From Comamonas granuli NBRC 101663 (GTDB lineage Bacteria > Pseudomonadota > Gammaproteobacteria > Burkholderiales > Burkholderiaceae_C), in NCBI RefSeq assembly GCF_000739995.1, contig NZ_BBJX01000013.1, positions 1-64,000 on the forward strand: a stretch of DNA of 64,000 nucleotides. The letters are read 5' to 3'. The notes under the pieces are model-generated. The model saw only the letters and a program-made list of their open reading frames with translations, did not search any database and had not been told where the DNA came from. The position numbers and the translations under genes are program-made. Of this stretch, positions 19,140 to 33,066 are shown in pieces (the stretch's first letter is position 1; the number at the start of each line of letters is the position of its first letter).

Positions 19140-20105
19140 ATGACCCTCACCGAACTCAAATACATCGTGGCCGTGGCACGCGAGAAGCACTTCGGCCGCG
19201 CGGCCGAGGCCTGCTACGTATCGCAGCCCACCTTGTCGGTCGCCGTCAAGAAGCTGGAGGAGGAGCTCGACGTCAAGCTCTTCGAGCGCAGCGCGAGCGA
19301 GGTCAGCGTCACGCCGCTGGGCGAGGAGATCGTGCGCCAGGCGCAAAGCGTGCTGGAGCAGGCCGCCGCCATCAAGGAAATCGCCAAGCGCGGCAAGGAC
19401 CCGCTGGCCGGCGCGCTGACGCTGGGGGTGATCTACACCATCGGCCCCTACCTGCTGCCCGACCTGGTGCGCCAGGCCATCAAGCGCACGCCGCAGATGC
19501 CGCTGATGCTGCAGGAGAACTTCACCATCAAGCTGCTGGAGATGCTGCGCACGGGCGAGATCGACTGCGCCATCCTGGCCGAGCCCTTTCCCGACACGGG
19601 CCTGGCCATCGCGCCGCTGTACGACGAGCCCTTCATGGCCGCGCTGCCCAGTCACCACCCGCTGGCACAGCACAAGAGCGTGTCGGCGCACGAGCTCAAG
19701 GGCGAGAACATGTTGCTGCTGGGTGCCGGGCACTGCTTTCGCGACCATGTGCTGGAGGTCTGCCCCGAATTCGCGCGCTTTGCCAGCAATGCCGAGGGCA
19801 TCCGCAAGACCTTCGAGGGCTCCTCGCTGGAGACCATCAAGCACATGGTGGCCGCGGGCATGGGCGTGACGCTGGTGCCGCGCCTGGCCGTGCCGCGCGA
19901 CGCGCTGCAGAGCACGGCGCGCCGGCGCAAGAGCGACGAGCCGCACATCTGCTACCTGCCCATCCAGGAGTCCGACGGCAGCGCCCCGCCCACGCGCCGC
20001 GTGGTGCTCGCCTGGCGGCGCAGCTTCACGCGCTACGAGGCGATTGCCGCGCTGCGCAATGCCATCTACGCCTGCGAGCTGCCCGGCGTCACGCGCCTGA
20101 GCTGA
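19140..20105 (+). CDS. oxyR: Hydrogen peroxide-sensing LysR regulator OxyR
   Basis: The 321-residue LysR protein begins MTLTELKYIVAVAREKHFGR with the HTH SQPTLSVAVKKLEEEL. The redox pair is present in GHCFRDHVLEVC: two Cys separated by eight residues, as for C199 and C208 of E. coli OxyR, with the surrounding GAGHCFRD signature. It should therefore form the regulatory disulfide on peroxide exposure. ATG at 19140 gives the family N-terminus. It lies directly upstream of dps, a classic OxyR-controlled gene, separated by 102 bp containing a strong inverted repeat. Confidence 0.95.
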   Translation: MTLTELKYIVAVAREKHFGRAAEACYVSQPTLSVAVKKLEEELDVKLFERSASEVSVTPLGEEIVRQAQSVLEQAAAIKEIAKRGKDPLAGALTLGVIYTIGPYLLPDLVRQAIKRTPQMPLMLQENFTIKLLEMLRTGEIDCAILAEPFPDTGLAIAPLYDEPFMAALPSHHPLAQHKSVSAHELKGENMLLLGAGHCFRDHVLEVCPEFARFASNAEGIRKTFEGSSLETIKHMVAAGMGVTLVPRLAVPRDALQSTARRRKSDEPHICYLPIQESDGSAPPTRRVVLAWRRSFTRYEAIAALRNAIYACELPGVTRLS

Positions 20106-20160
20106 GAAGGTGTGAACGAACCCACCATGCCCGAGCAGGCCGGATTCATTCACACCTTCT
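20105..20160. repeat. 12-bp perfect inverted repeat between oxyR and dps
   Basis: AGAAGGTGTGAA at 20105-20116 is repeated in inverted orientation as TTCACACCTTCT at 20149-20160, with a 32-bp spacer. It begins on the last base of the oxyR stop. No T-run follows, so it is not a standard intrinsic terminator; it could be a hairpin that attenuates readthrough or an operator for dps. It does not match the ATAG-N7-CTAT OxyR tetranucleotides. Confidence 0.6.
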
Positions 20161-20207
20161 GAGTGCGCATGCGCTACAGTGAACCCACCGCCTGAAAGGA
20201 GTGAACC

Positions 20208-20708
20208 ATGGCCAAAGCCCCCAAGACCACCGCACCCGCCATCCACATCGGCATCAGCGAGAAGGACCGCGCCGCCATCGCCCAGGGCCTGGCGCGCCTG
20301 CTGGCCGACACCTACACCCTGTACCTGACCACGCACAACTTCCACTGGAACGTGACCGGGCCCATGTTCAACACCCTGCACGCCATGTTCATGGGGCAGT
20401 ACACCGAGCTGTGGAACGCGGTGGACCCGATCGCCGAGCGCATCCGTTCGCTGGGCCATGTGGCGCCGGGCTCGTACGCCGAGTTCGGCAAGCTCGCCAG
20501 CGTGCCCGACGCGCCGGCCAAGCCGCCCAAGGCGCTGGAGATGGTGCGCGTGCTGGTCGAGGGCCACGAGGCCGTGGCGCGCACCGCGCGCAGCCTGTTC
20601 CCGCTGGTGGACAAGGCCAGCGACGAGCCCACGGCCGACCTGCTCACCCAGCGCCTCGCGGTGCACGAGCAGACCGCCTGGATGCTGCGCTCCCTGCTAG
20701 AAGATTGA
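20208..20708 (+). CDS. dps: Dps-family ferritin-like DNA-protecting protein
   Basis: The 166-residue four-helix protein oxidises and stores iron using peroxide and protects DNA. It has the ferroxidase helix pair [20 protein letters not shown] and [16 protein letters not shown] with the conserved His, Asp and Glu ligands at the dimer interface, and [12 protein letters not shown] near the end. The N-terminus carries Lys and Thr residues that may aid DNA binding. GAAAGGAG precedes the ATG. Its last codons and stop (LLED-TGA) lie in a degenerate copy of the palindromic repeat, which merges into the terminator. Confidence 0.95.
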   Translation: MAKAPKTTAPAIHIGISEKDRAAIAQGLARLLADTYTLYLTTHNFHWNVTGPMFNTLHAMFMGQYTELWNAVDPIAERIRSLGHVAPGSYAEFGKLASVPDAPAKPPKALEMVRVLVEGHEAVARTARSLFPLVDKASDEPTADLLTQRLAVHEQTAWMLRSLLED

Positions 20709-20749
20709 TAGCTTGTAGCGCTGGCTGCACAAGGGCTTCGGCCCTTTTT
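20698..20749 (+). terminator. Intrinsic terminator of dps embedded in a palindromic repeat copy
   Basis: AAGGGC-TTCG-GCCCTT (20730-20745) is a stable UUCG-capped hairpin followed by a T-run through 20749. Immediately upstream, GATTGATAGCTTGTAGCGC matches the dispersed repeat core, and the dps stop codon TGA lies inside it. ubiA begins 26 bp later and therefore needs its own promoter or readthrough. Confidence 0.85.
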
Positions 20750-20774
20750 TCTTTGTTTTTCCGGATACCCCGCG

Positions 20775-21638
20775 ATGCCCCTGCGTGAGCGCCTGGCCCT
20801 GTACCTGAACCTGATCCGCTTCGACCGCCCCGCCGGCTGGCTGGTGCTCGTGTGGCCTACGCTGGTGGCGCTGTGGGCGGCGGCGGGGGGCTTTCCGGGC
20901 TGGCACTTGCTGGCGGTGTTCGTGGCGGGCACGGTGCTCATGCGCAGCGCCGGCTGCTGCATCAACGACATCGCCGACCGCGACTTCGACCGCCACGTCA
21001 AGCGCACCCAGGCGCGCCCCATCACCACGGGGCGCATCTCCGTCAAAGAGGCGGCCCTGCTGGGCGCGGTGCTGGCGCTGGTGGCGTTCGCCCTCGTGCT
21101 CACCACCCGCTGGGAGGCGGTGGCCTGGTCGGTGCCCGCGGTGCTGTGCACCATCCTCTACCCGTTCACCAAGCGCTTCTTCGCCATGCCGCAGGCCTTT
21201 CTGGGCCTGGCGTTCAACTTCGGCATCGTCATCGCCTTTGCCGCCGTGCAGGGGCAGGTGCCGGGCACGGCCTGGGTGCTGTGGCTGGCCAACCTGTGCC
21301 TGGTGCTGGCCTACGACACCGAGTACGCCATGGTGGACCGCGACGACGACCTGAAGATCGGTATCCGCACCTCGGCCATCACGCTGGGGCGCTGGGACGT
21401 GGCGGGCGTCATGCTGTGCTTCGCCCTCAGCCTCGCGCTCACGGCCGCGGCGCTGTGGCCGCTGGTGCCGGGCTGGCCGCTGGCGCTGGGCCTGGGCGCG
21501 GCGGCGGCGCAGGTGCTGTGGCATTACACGCTCATCCGCCAGCGCACGCGGCAGGGGTGTTTTACCGCCTTCAGCCAAAGCCACTGGATAGGCGCCGCCC
21601 TGTTCGCCGGGGTGGCGCTGGGCTGGGCCCTGAAGTAA
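20775..21638 (+). CDS. ubiA: 4-hydroxybenzoate octaprenyltransferase
   Basis: The 287-residue integral membrane prenyltransferase carries out the second step of ubiquinone synthesis. It has eight to nine membrane helices and both Asp-rich prenyl-pyrophosphate/Mg2+ motifs: [16 protein letters not shown] (NDxxDxxxD) and [17 protein letters not shown] (second DxxxD). [20 protein letters not shown] at the N-terminus is typical. No ubiC lies beside it in this window. It converges on proC with 11 bp between the stops. Confidence 0.96.
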   Translation: MPLRERLALYLNLIRFDRPAGWLVLVWPTLVALWAAAGGFPGWHLLAVFVAGTVLMRSAGCCINDIADRDFDRHVKRTQARPITTGRISVKEAALLGAVLALVAFALVLTTRWEAVAWSVPAVLCTILYPFTKRFFAMPQAFLGLAFNFGIVIAFAAVQGQVPGTAWVLWLANLCLVLAYDTEYAMVDRDDDLKIGIRTSAITLGRWDVAGVMLCFALSLALTAAALWPLVPGWPLALGLGAAAAQVLWHYTLIRQRTRQGCFTAFSQSHWIGAALFAGVALGWALK

Positions 21639-21649
21639 CGCGGGCGGCC

Positions 21650-22474
21650 CTAGCGGCCGAACTCCGCCGCCAGCTCCTGCGCGCGCTGTTCGGCCGCGCG
21701 GATGGCCGCAATGAAATGCTCGGGCACATGCTGCGCCTGCAGGTGGCTGATGGCCGCGTGCGTGGTGCCGCCCTTGCTGGTGACGCGCTGGCGCAGCACC
21801 TCGGGGCCTTCGTCCGAGCGCGCCGCCAGCTCGGCCGCGCCCTGGAAGGTGGCCACGGCCAGCCGGTAGGCCTGGTCGGCGGGCAGGCCCATGTCCACGC
21901 CGGCCTGGGTCATGGCCTCCAGGAACAGGAACACATAGGCGGGCCCCGAGCCCGAGAGCGCGGTCACGGCGTCGAGCTGCGCCTCGCGCTCGACCCACAG
22001 CGTCTGGCCCGTGCTCTGCGCCACCTGCTCGGCCAGGCGCCGGCCGGCGGCGTCCACCTGCGGGCGCGCGAACAGCGCCGTCATGCCCATGCCCACCAGC
22101 GCGGGGGTGTTGGGCATGCTGCGCACGATGCGCTCGCTGCCCAGCCAGCGCGTGATGCTGTCGCTGGTGATGCCCGCGGCCACGCTCAGGTGCAAGGCCT
22201 GCGCGGTGTGCGGCGCGGCGGCCTGGGCGGCTGCGTGGAAGGTTTGCGGCTTGACGGCCCACACCACCAGGCCCGCGCGCGCCAGCGCCGCCGTGGGCGC
22301 GCTGTGCGCGGCAATGCCCCAGCGCTGCTGGAGCGCGGCGCGGGTGGGCTCCAGGGGCTCGACCACGTCGATCTGGCTGGCGGGCAGGCCGCGCTGGAGC
22401 AGGCCGCCGATGATGGCGCCGGCCATGTTGCCGCCGCCGATGAAGGCTATGGGGGGAAAGGTGTCGTGCGTCAT
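21650..22474 (-). CDS. proC: Pyrroline-5-carboxylate reductase
   Basis: The 274-residue NAD(P)H-dependent enzyme makes proline from pyrroline-5-carboxylate. It begins PPIAFIGGGNMAGAIIGGLL (Rossmann GxGxMA) and contains VWAVKPQ, SVAAGI, RSMPNTPALVGMGMTAL, AVTALSGSGPAYVFLFLEAM and SKGGTTHAAI, the C-terminal substrate-site signature. ATG at 22474 is preferred over 22495, since the extra seven residues are not family-like. It lies downstream of glpK on the same strand, separated by 147 bp containing an inverted pair of palindromic repeats. Confidence 0.96.
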   Translation of the reverse strand: MTHDTFPPIAFIGGGNMAGAIIGGLLQRGLPASQIDVVEPLEPTRAALQQRWGIAAHSAPTAALARAGLVVWAVKPQTFHAAAQAAAPHTAQALHLSVAAGITSDSITRWLGSERIVRSMPNTPALVGMGMTALFARPQVDAAGRRLAEQVAQSTGQTLWVEREAQLDAVTALSGSGPAYVFLFLEAMTQAGVDMGLPADQAYRLAVATFQGAAELAARSDEGPEVLRQRVTSKGGTTHAAISHLQAQHVPEHFIAAIRAAEQRAQELAAEFGR

Positions 22475-22528
22475 GGCGGGCATTGTGCGCCACATGGGCG
22501 CCGCGGCGCCGGTCGGGGGCGGCGCTCT

Positions 22529-22625
22529 TGAAACAATAGCTGCTTGCGCAGGTTATTCAAAGAATTCAGATAAGAACTGGCCTGAAAACCTCTTGCAGCC
22601 TGCGCAGGCAGCTATCGTTTTTCAG
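22529..22625. repeat. Inverted pair of palindromic repeats between glpK and proC
   Basis: AATAGCTGCTTGCGCAGG (~22535-22552) and the opposing CCTGCGCAGGCAGCTATC (~22598-22617) can pair over about 15 bp with one mismatch across an A/T-rich loop. The glpK stop codon lies at the right edge. The structure is likely a transcription terminator for glpK and is a two-copy member of the dispersed family. Confidence 0.7.
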
Positions 22626-24121
22626 GATTCGGGCAGCGTGGCCTGGGCCACGGCATGCTCCCAGCGCGCCATGAGCGACTGCGCCTGCGCGCGGGGCAGG
22701 GTGGGCACGAAGCGGCGCTCGGCGCGCCACAGGTCCGACAGCTCGGCCGTGCTGGCGTACACGCCGCTGGCCAGGCCCGCGAGGTAGGCCGCACCCAAGG
22801 CCGTGGTCTCCACCACGGCCGGGCGCACCACGGGGATGCCCAGCAGGTCGGCCTGGAACTGCATGAGCAGGTCGTTGACGCAGGCGCCGCCGTCCACGCG
22901 CAGCTCGGACACCGGGCTGCCGCCCGCGGCCACGGCGTCGCGGCCCATGGCGGCGAGCAGGGCGGCGCTCTGGTAGGCGATGGATTCGAGCGCGGCGCGC
23001 GCGATGTGCGCAATGGTGGTGCCGCGCGTGAGCCCGGTGATGGTGCCGCGCGCCTCGGGCTTCCAGTAGGGGGCGCCCAGGCCGGTGAAGGCGGGCACCA
23101 TCATCACGCCGCCCGAGTCGGGCACGCTCTCGGCGAGCGCCTGCACCTCGGAGCTGGCCGAGATGGCGCGCAGCCCGTCGCGCAGCCACTGCACCACGGC
23201 GCCGCCGACGAACACGCTGCCCTCCAGCGCAAAGGCCGGCTGGGCCGTGGGCTGGGCGGCGCTGGTGGTGATCAGGCCGTTGTGGCTGCTCTGGAACTGG
23301 CCGCCCGTGTGCATGAGCATGAAGCAGCCCGTGCCGTAGGTGTTCTTGGCCATGCCGGCGGAGAAGCAGGCCTGGCCGAACAGGGCGCTTTGCTGGTCGC
23401 CCGCCACGCCGCCGATGGCGATGGGGCCGCCCAGCAGGTCGGCCTGGGTGCGGCCGAAGTCGCTGGCCGAGGGCAGCACCTCGGGCAGCAGCGAACGCGG
23501 AATGCGCAGCAGGTCGAGCAGCTCCTGGTCCCATTGGTTGGTGTGCACGTTCAGCAGCATGGTGCGGCTGGCGTTGGAGACGTCCGTCACGTGGCGCTGG
23601 CCGCCCGTGAGCTGCCAGATGAGCCAGCTGTCGACCGTGCCGAAGGCCAGCTCGCCGCGCTCGGCCGCCGCGCGCGCGCCGCCCACGTGGTCCAGCAGCC
23701 ACTGCAGCTTGGTGCCCGAGAAGTAGGCGTCCACCAGCAGCCCGGTCTTGGCCTGGATGGTGGCGGCATGGCCCTGGGCGCGCAGTTGTGCGCAGGCGGG
23801 CTCGGCGCGCCGGTCCTGCCAGACGATGGCGTGGTGCACGGGCTGGCCGGTCTTGCGGTTCCACAGCACGGTGGTCTCGCGCTGGTTGGTGATGCCCAGC
23901 GCGCGCACCTCGCTTGCGGCAATGCCGGCCTGCGCCAGGGCCTCGCGCGCCGTGGCGAGCTGCGTGCGCCAGATCTCCAGGGGGTCGTGCTCCACCCAGC
24001 CGGGCTGCGGGTAGATCTGGGGCAGCTCGCGCTGGGCCTGCGCGACGATGCGGCCGCGCTCGTCGAACACGATGCTGCGCGAGCTGGAGGTGCCCTGGTC
24101 GAGTGCAAGCAGGTAGGTCAT
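22622..24121 (-). CDS. glpK: Glycerol kinase
   Basis: The 499-residue FGGY-family kinase phosphorylates glycerol to sn-glycerol 3-phosphate. Motifs include [17 protein letters not shown] (phosphate 1), [69 protein letters not shown] and [20 protein letters not shown]. Its length matches E. coli GlpK. The glpR gene begins upstream on the same strand with a 21-bp gap, so glpR-glpK is an operon divergent from the glycerol transporter genes. The end lies against a repeat hairpin. Confidence 0.97.
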   Translation of the reverse strand: MTYLLALDQGTSSSRSIVFDERGRIVAQAQRELPQIYPQPGWVEHDPLEIWRTQLATAREALAQAGIAASEVRALGITNQRETTVLWNRKTGQPVHHAIVWQDRRAEPACAQLRAQGHAATIQAKTGLLVDAYFSGTKLQWLLDHVGGARAAAERGELAFGTVDSWLIWQLTGGQRHVTDVSNASRTMLLNVHTNQWDQELLDLLRIPRSLLPEVLPSASDFGRTQADLLGGPIAIGGVAGDQQSALFGQACFSAGMAKNTYGTGCFMLMHTGGQFQSSHNGLITTSAAQPTAQPAFALEGSVFVGGAVVQWLRDGLRAISASSEVQALAESVPDSGGVMMVPAFTGLGAPYWKPEARGTITGLTRGTTIAHIARAALESIAYQSAALLAAMGRDAVAAGGSPVSELRVDGGACVNDLLMQFQADLLGIPVVRPAVVETTALGAAYLAGLASGVYASTAELSDLWRAERRFVPTLPRAQAQSLMARWEHAVAQATLPES

Positions 24122-24142
24122 GGGAAGGCGTGGGGAATAGGG

Positions 24143-24910
24143 TCAGTCGGTGGCCACGACCAGCTGCACGTCGGCGTTTCCGAGCAGGGCGGGGAAGGGC
24201 TCGGGCGGCGGCGCGTCGGTGAACAGGCGGTCGATCTGGTCGAGCGTGGCCAATTGCACCATGGCCGGGCGGTTGAACTTGCTGTGGTCGGCGGCGAGCC
24301 AGACCTCGCGCGCGTGCTCCACGATGGTCTGCGCCACCTTCACCTCGCGGTAGTCGAAGTCGCGCAGCGTGCCGTCGTCCTCGATGCCCGAGATGCCGAT
24401 GATGGCGATGTCCACGCGGAACTGGCGGATGAAGTCCACCGCCGCCTCGCCCACGATGCCGCCGTCGCGCGTGCGCACCACGCCGCCGGCGACGATGACC
24501 TCGCAGTCCGGGTTGCCGCACAGGATGGCCGCCACGTTGAGGTTGTTGGTGATCACGCGCAGGCCCTGGTGGCGCAGCAGCGCCTTGGCGATGGCCTCGG
24601 TCGTGGTGCCGATGTTCAGGATCAGCGAGCAGTGGTGCGGCACCTGCGCGGCCACGGCGCGCGCGATGCGCGCCTTGCCCTCGGAGTTGAGCGTCTCGCG
24701 CTGGTTGTGGGCGATGTTCTCCACGGTGGAGCTGGGCAGGCGCACGCCGCCGTGAAAGCGCGAGAGCAGGCCCTGCTCGGCCAGGCGCTGCACGTCGCGC
24801 CGCACGGTCTGCAGGGTCACGCCCAGGGTCTCGGCCAATTGCTCGACTGTGGCCGACTTGCGCTCGCGCAGCTCTTCCAGCAACTGGATCTGGCGGGGAT
24901 TGGTGTTCAC
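24143..24910 (-). CDS. glpR: DeoR-family glycerol regulon repressor
   Basis: The 255-residue DeoR-type repressor starts with GTG (VNTNPRQIQLLEELRERKSA) and has the HTH TVEQLAETLGVTLQTVRRDV, followed by the DeoRC sugar-phosphate sensor domain (LNIGTTTEAIAKALL, NNLNVAAILC, VAGGVVRTRDGGIVGEAA, GISGIEDDGTLRDFD). It should bind DNA until glycerol 3-phosphate accumulates. Its position, with glpK behind and glpSTPQUV-glpD divergent, makes it the obvious regulator of both units. Confidence 0.93.
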   Translation of the reverse strand: MNTNPRQIQLLEELRERKSATVEQLAETLGVTLQTVRRDVQRLAEQGLLSRFHGGVRLPSSTVENIAHNQRETLNSEGKARIARAVAAQVPHHCSLILNIGTTTEAIAKALLRHQGLRVITNNLNVAAILCGNPDCEVIVAGGVVRTRDGGIVGEAAVDFIRQFRVDIAIIGISGIEDDGTLRDFDYREVKVAQTIVEHAREVWLAADHSKFNRPAMVQLATLDQIDRLFTDAPPPEPFPALLGNADVQLVVATD

Positions 24911-25098
24911 GCTGAGGAGGGAGGGGGTGGTGATTCTGCTACTGTAAAACGAAAAAAAAAGAAAAAATTAAGGGAAAACCATAGGGCAATGCGCGCAAAA
25001 AAGAACAAAAATGAAAAAATACGAACATCAACGCGCTGTCCCGGGTCTGCCCATGGCCCAGGACGGGGCCGCGGCAGCCCGCCGCCTGGGGTAAGCAC
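24911..25098. promoter_or_regulatory. Divergent glpR/glpS control region with candidate GlpR sites
   Basis: This 188-bp gap is strikingly A-rich on the plus strand within otherwise GC-rich DNA. Two A/T-flanked CGAA elements, GTAAAACGAAAAA at ~24944-24956 and AAAATACGAACATC at ~25015-25028, resemble DeoR/GlpR half-sites (TTCGTTTT/AACGAA type) and lie about 70 bp apart, which would allow looping. Promoters for both glpRK and the transporter operon must be here; no confident -35/-10 was assigned. Confidence 0.5.
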
Positions 25099-26178
<1,080 letters not shown>

Positions 26179-26179
26179 C

Positions 26180-28141
<1,962 letters not shown>

Positions 28142-28149
<8 letters not shown>

Positions 28150-28954
28150 CAAGCGCTTCCAGAAACGCACGCTGTTTCTCATCGCCTACCTGGTGTTCGC
28201 CATCCTGCCCATCTACTGGATGGTGAACATGAGCTTCAAGACCAACGAGGAGATCCTGTCGAGCTTCTCGCTCTGGCCCCAGCACTTCACCTGGGACAAC
28301 TACAAGACCATCTTCACCGACGAGAGCTGGTATTCGGGCTACATCAACAGCCTGATCTACGTGGCCATCAACATGGTCATCGCCCTCACCGTGGCGCTGC
28401 CCGCGGCCTATGCGTTCAGCCGCTACCAGTTCCTGGGCGACAAGCATGTGTTCTTCTGGCTGCTGACCAACCGCATGACGCCGCCGGCGGTGTTCCTGCT
28501 GCCGTTCTTCCAGCTCTACACCACCGTGGGGCTGATGGACACGCACATCGCCGTCGCCCTGGCGCACCTCTTGTTCAACGTGCCGCTGGCGGTGTGGATC
28601 CTGGAGGGCTTCATGAGCGGCATCCCGCGCGAGATCGACGAGACGGCGTACATCGACGGCTACTCGTTCCCGCGCTTCTTCCTCACGATCTTCCTGCCGC
28701 TCATCAAGGCCGGCGTGGGCGTGGCGGCGTTCTTCTGTTTCATGTTCTCGTGGGTGGAGCTGCTGCTGGCGCGCACGCTCACCAGCGTGAACGCCAAGCC
28801 CATCGTCGCCACCATGACGCGCACCGTGAGCGCCAGCGGCATGGACTGGGCGACGCTGGCCGCCGCCGGGGTGCTGACCATCGTGCCCGGGGCGATCGTC
28901 ATCTGGTTTGTGCGCCATTACATCGCCAAGGGCTTTGCCATGGGGAGGGTGTGA
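28142..28954 (+). CDS. glpQ: Glycerol ABC transporter permease GlpQ
   Basis: The 270-residue MalG-type permease has six membrane helices, with the EAA motif EIDETAYIDGYSFPRFFLTI and the preceding LLFNVPLAVWILEGFMSG helix. An N-terminal FLIAYLVFAILPIYWMVNMS helix follows a short cytoplasmic start. It pairs with GlpP to form the membrane channel. This glpQ is a permease and should not be confused with the glycerophosphodiester phosphodiesterase of the same symbol in E. coli. Confidence 0.92.
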
Positions 28955-28955
28955 C

Positions 28956-29264
28956 ATGTTCGAGTGGATGGCCTGGACCACGCCGGTGGCCGTTTTCTTC
29001 ACCTGCATCGCCCTCATGCTGATCGCCATGACGGTGTGGGAAATCCGCTCTCCCACCGTGGAGCGCAAGGGCTTTCTGCCCATGGCCACCACGCGCGGCG
29101 ACCGCCTGTTCATCGGCCTGCTCACGGCCGCCTACATCAACCTCGCCTGGGTGGGCCTGGGCGAGAAGATGGCCCAGTGGTTCTCCCTGGAGGCCGAGCC
29201 CTCGGTGTGGATCAGCTTCGTGCTCTCCATGCTGGTGCTGGCGCTGGTGCTGCGCAAAGGCTGA
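28956..29264 (+). CDS. glpU: Small membrane protein GlpU (DUF2160)
   Basis: The 102-residue protein has three hydrophobic helices (WTTPVAVFFTCIALMLIAMT, LFIGLLTAAYINLAWVGLG, WISFVLSMLVLALVL) and the conserved WEIRSPTVERKGFLPMATTRGDR loop of DUF2160. It sits between the permeases and the binding protein exactly as glpU does in Rhizobium glycerol operons. It is presumably an accessory membrane subunit; its biochemical role is unknown. ATG at 28956 starts right after the glpQ stop. Confidence 0.85.
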   Translation: MFEWMAWTTPVAVFFTCIALMLIAMTVWEIRSPTVERKGFLPMATTRGDRLFIGLLTAAYINLAWVGLGEKMAQWFSLEAEPSVWISFVLSMLVLALVLRKG

Positions 29265-29370
29265 TATGAAAACGATAGCTGCCAGCGCTTGCTGAAAGAG
29301 CATTTCAGATTGTTTTTGCTTTGGAAATGGCTTTTGGTAAGCGCCAGCAGCTCTGATTTTGATAGTAGCA
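29265..29370. repeat. Inverted pair of palindromic repeats between glpU and glpV
   Basis: ACGATAGCTGCCAGCGCTTGC (starts ~29272) faces AAGCGCCAGCAGCTC...TTTTGATAGTAGC (~29339-29369), giving a long imperfect hairpin with an A/T-rich loop. Because it sits mid-operon, before the gene for the abundant binding protein, it may attenuate transcription or stabilise mRNA segments. Confidence 0.7.
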
Positions 29371-29443
29371 AAGGGCCGACCCGTTCCTCCCCCGAGGTCA
29401 CAGGCCCATCCAACGATGGGGAGTCTGATGTGAGGAGACAACA

Positions 29444-31177
<1,734 letters not shown>

Positions 31178-31259
31178 TCGCACTGCACACCCCTGAGCGG
31201 CAGCGCCGCTTCCCCCCGTCCGCGCAGCGCCGGTTGCGTGGGCCGGGGGGACACCATGG

Positions 31260-32870
31260 ATGACCGAGATGACCACAGACTCCCCCGCACCCACCCGGCG
31301 CGCTGAACTGCTCGAGCGCCTGTCCGAGCCCATCACCTATGACCTGGCGGTCATCGGTGGCGGTGCCACGGGCCTGGGCGTGGCGCTCGATGCCGCGGTG
31401 CGGGGCTTTTCCGTGGTGCTGGTGGAATCGCACGACTTTGCCAAGGGCACCTCCTCGCGCGCCACCAAGCTGGTGCACGGCGGCGTACGCTACCTGGCCC
31501 AGGGCAATATCGCCCTGGTGCGCGAGGCTCTGCACGAGCGCACCACGCTCCTGCGCAACGCCCCGCACCTGGCGCAGCCGCTGGCCTTTGTCATGCCCTC
31601 CTACCGCTGCTGGGAAACGCCTTTCTACGGCGCGGGCCTCAAGATGTACGACGCCCTGGCCGGCAGCGCCGGCCTGGGCGCCACCGAATTCCTCGGGGTG
31701 CAGCGCACCCTGCAATGCCTGCCCACCGTGCGCCCGCAGGGCCTCAAGGGCGGCGTCAAATACTGGGACGGGCAGTTCGACGACGCCCGCCTGGCCCTGG
31801 CCCTGGCGCGCACGGCGGCGCGGCACGGCGCCCTGCTGGTGAACTACTGCGCCGCCCGCCAGTTGGTGCACGAGGGCGGCCGCGTGAGCGGCCTGCTGTG
31901 CCAAGACCAGGAAACCGGCACCACCTACCCGGTGCGTGCGCGCTGCGTGGTCAACGCCACCGGCGTCTGGGTGGACGCCCTGCGCCAGCAGGACAGCCAG
32001 GCCCTGGGCCGCACGGCCCAGCCCATCGTGGCGCCGAGCCAGGGCGTGCACGTGGTCGTGGACCGCGAGTTCCTCCCCACCGACCACGCGCTCATGGTTC
32101 CCAAGACCGCCGACGGCCGCGTGCTGTTCGCCGTGCCCTGGCTGGGCAAGGTCATCCTGGGCACCACCGACAGCCCGCGCCCCGACCTCGAGCGCGAGCC
32201 CGAACCCTTTGCCGAGGAACTGCGCTTCATCTTGGGCGAGTCCGCGCGCTACCTGAGCCGCGCGCCCACGGCGCAGGACATCCGCAGCATCTGGGTCGGC
32301 CTGCGCCCCCTGGTCAAACCCCAGGACGACGACGGCAACCACACCAAGAGCCTGAGCCGCGAGCACACCGTGCTCGTCAGCCGCAGCGGCCTGGTCACGG
32401 TGACCGGCGGCAAATGGACCACCTACCGCGCCATGGCCGAAGACGTGCTGGCCAAATGCTTCGCCGACGGCCTGCTCCCGGCGCGGCCCGCGGGCGCCAC
32501 CGCCCACCTGCCGCTGGTCGGCACGCCCCAGGAGCCGGTGAGCCACCGCATGTGCGAGCCCCAGGGCTGGCATTCCTATGGCGCGGAGCAGGGCGCCGTC
32601 CAGGCCCTGCCGGGGGCGGACCATGCCCTGGGCGGCGGCGTGGCCGAGGCCATGGTACGCTTCGCCGCCCGCTACGAGTACGCCCGCACCGTCGAGGACG
32701 TGCTCGCCCGGCGCCGCCGCCTGCTGTTCCTCGACGCCCGCCTCGCCATGGACGCCGCCCCCGCCGTGGCGCAGGTGCTGCAGCAGGAAACGGGCGCCGA
32801 TCCCGGCCTGGAGCCCTTCCTGGCCCTGGCCCGGCGCTACATGGGCCAGGGCAGCGCCGCCGTCGCGTAA
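31260..32870 (+). CDS. glpD: Glycerol-3-phosphate dehydrogenase (FAD, quinone-linked)
   Basis: The 536-residue flavoprotein oxidises sn-glycerol 3-phosphate to dihydroxyacetone phosphate, passing electrons to quinone at the inner membrane. It has the FAD-binding LAVIGGGATGLGVALDAAVR, SRATKLVHGGVRYL, VVNATGVWVDAL, the VPWLGKVILGTTDSP segment, and GGKWTTYRAMAEDVL near the C-terminal DAO_C domain (FAARYEYARTVEDVLARRRRLLF). ATG at 31260 is one of two close in-frame starts (31260, 31269). It completes the glycerol pathway together with glpK. Confidence 0.95.
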   Translation: MTEMTTDSPAPTRRAELLERLSEPITYDLAVIGGGATGLGVALDAAVRGFSVVLVESHDFAKGTSSRATKLVHGGVRYLAQGNIALVREALHERTTLLRNAPHLAQPLAFVMPSYRCWETPFYGAGLKMYDALAGSAGLGATEFLGVQRTLQCLPTVRPQGLKGGVKYWDGQFDDARLALALARTAARHGALLVNYCAARQLVHEGGRVSGLLCQDQETGTTYPVRARCVVNATGVWVDALRQQDSQALGRTAQPIVAPSQGVHVVVDREFLPTDHALMVPKTADGRVLFAVPWLGKVILGTTDSPRPDLEREPEPFAEELRFILGESARYLSRAPTAQDIRSIWVGLRPLVKPQDDDGNHTKSLSREHTVLVSRSGLVTVTGGKWTTYRAMAEDVLAKCFADGLLPARPAGATAHLPLVGTPQEPVSHRMCEPQGWHSYGAEQGAVQALPGADHALGGGVAEAMVRFAARYEYARTVEDVLARRRRLLFLDARLAMDAAPAVAQVLQQETGADPGLEPFLALARRYMGQGSAAVA

Positions 32871-32908
32871 GCGCAACGCCATCGGCGGCCCGATGCCCGC
32901 CAAGGTGC

Positions 32909-32937
32909 TTGACACGCCGTCTGCACCTTGCCATAAT
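32909..32937 (+). promoter_or_regulatory. Sigma70-type promoter for the rplN ribosomal block
   Basis: TTGACA at 32909-32914 and CATAAT at 32932-32937 are separated by exactly 17 bp, giving 6/6 and 5/6 matches to consensus. The position is 130 bp upstream of rplN and just after glpD, so this block is expressed independently of the S10 genes. Confidence 0.85.
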
Positions 32938-32981
32938 CGCGTGCTTCGCTGAGAAAAAGGCGAACTTTCTGCCCAGGAAAG

Positions 32982-33002
32982 CCCCGCAAATGGTTTGCGG
33001 GG
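32982..33002 (+). promoter_or_regulatory. Perfect 9-bp hairpin in the rplN leader
   Basis: CCCCGCAAA-TGG-TTTGCGGGG forms a tight stem-loop in the mRNA leader, 64 bp before rplN. A near-identical core, CCGCAA-TGGT-TTGCGG, occurs at 39618-39633 ahead of rpsD. No T-run follows, so autoregulation or processing is more likely than simple termination. Confidence 0.6.
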
Positions 33003-33066
33003 TGGACAACGGGCCCAAGACTGACTGTGGGGCGCGAGCCTTGCGGTACAAGTTGGGAATATTGAA

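Noticed and set aside
15856-19143. 1095-codon plus-strand open frame opposite the PAS-GGDEF-EAL gene
   Set aside because: It is antisense to clear GGDEF-EAL motifs and shows no family character.
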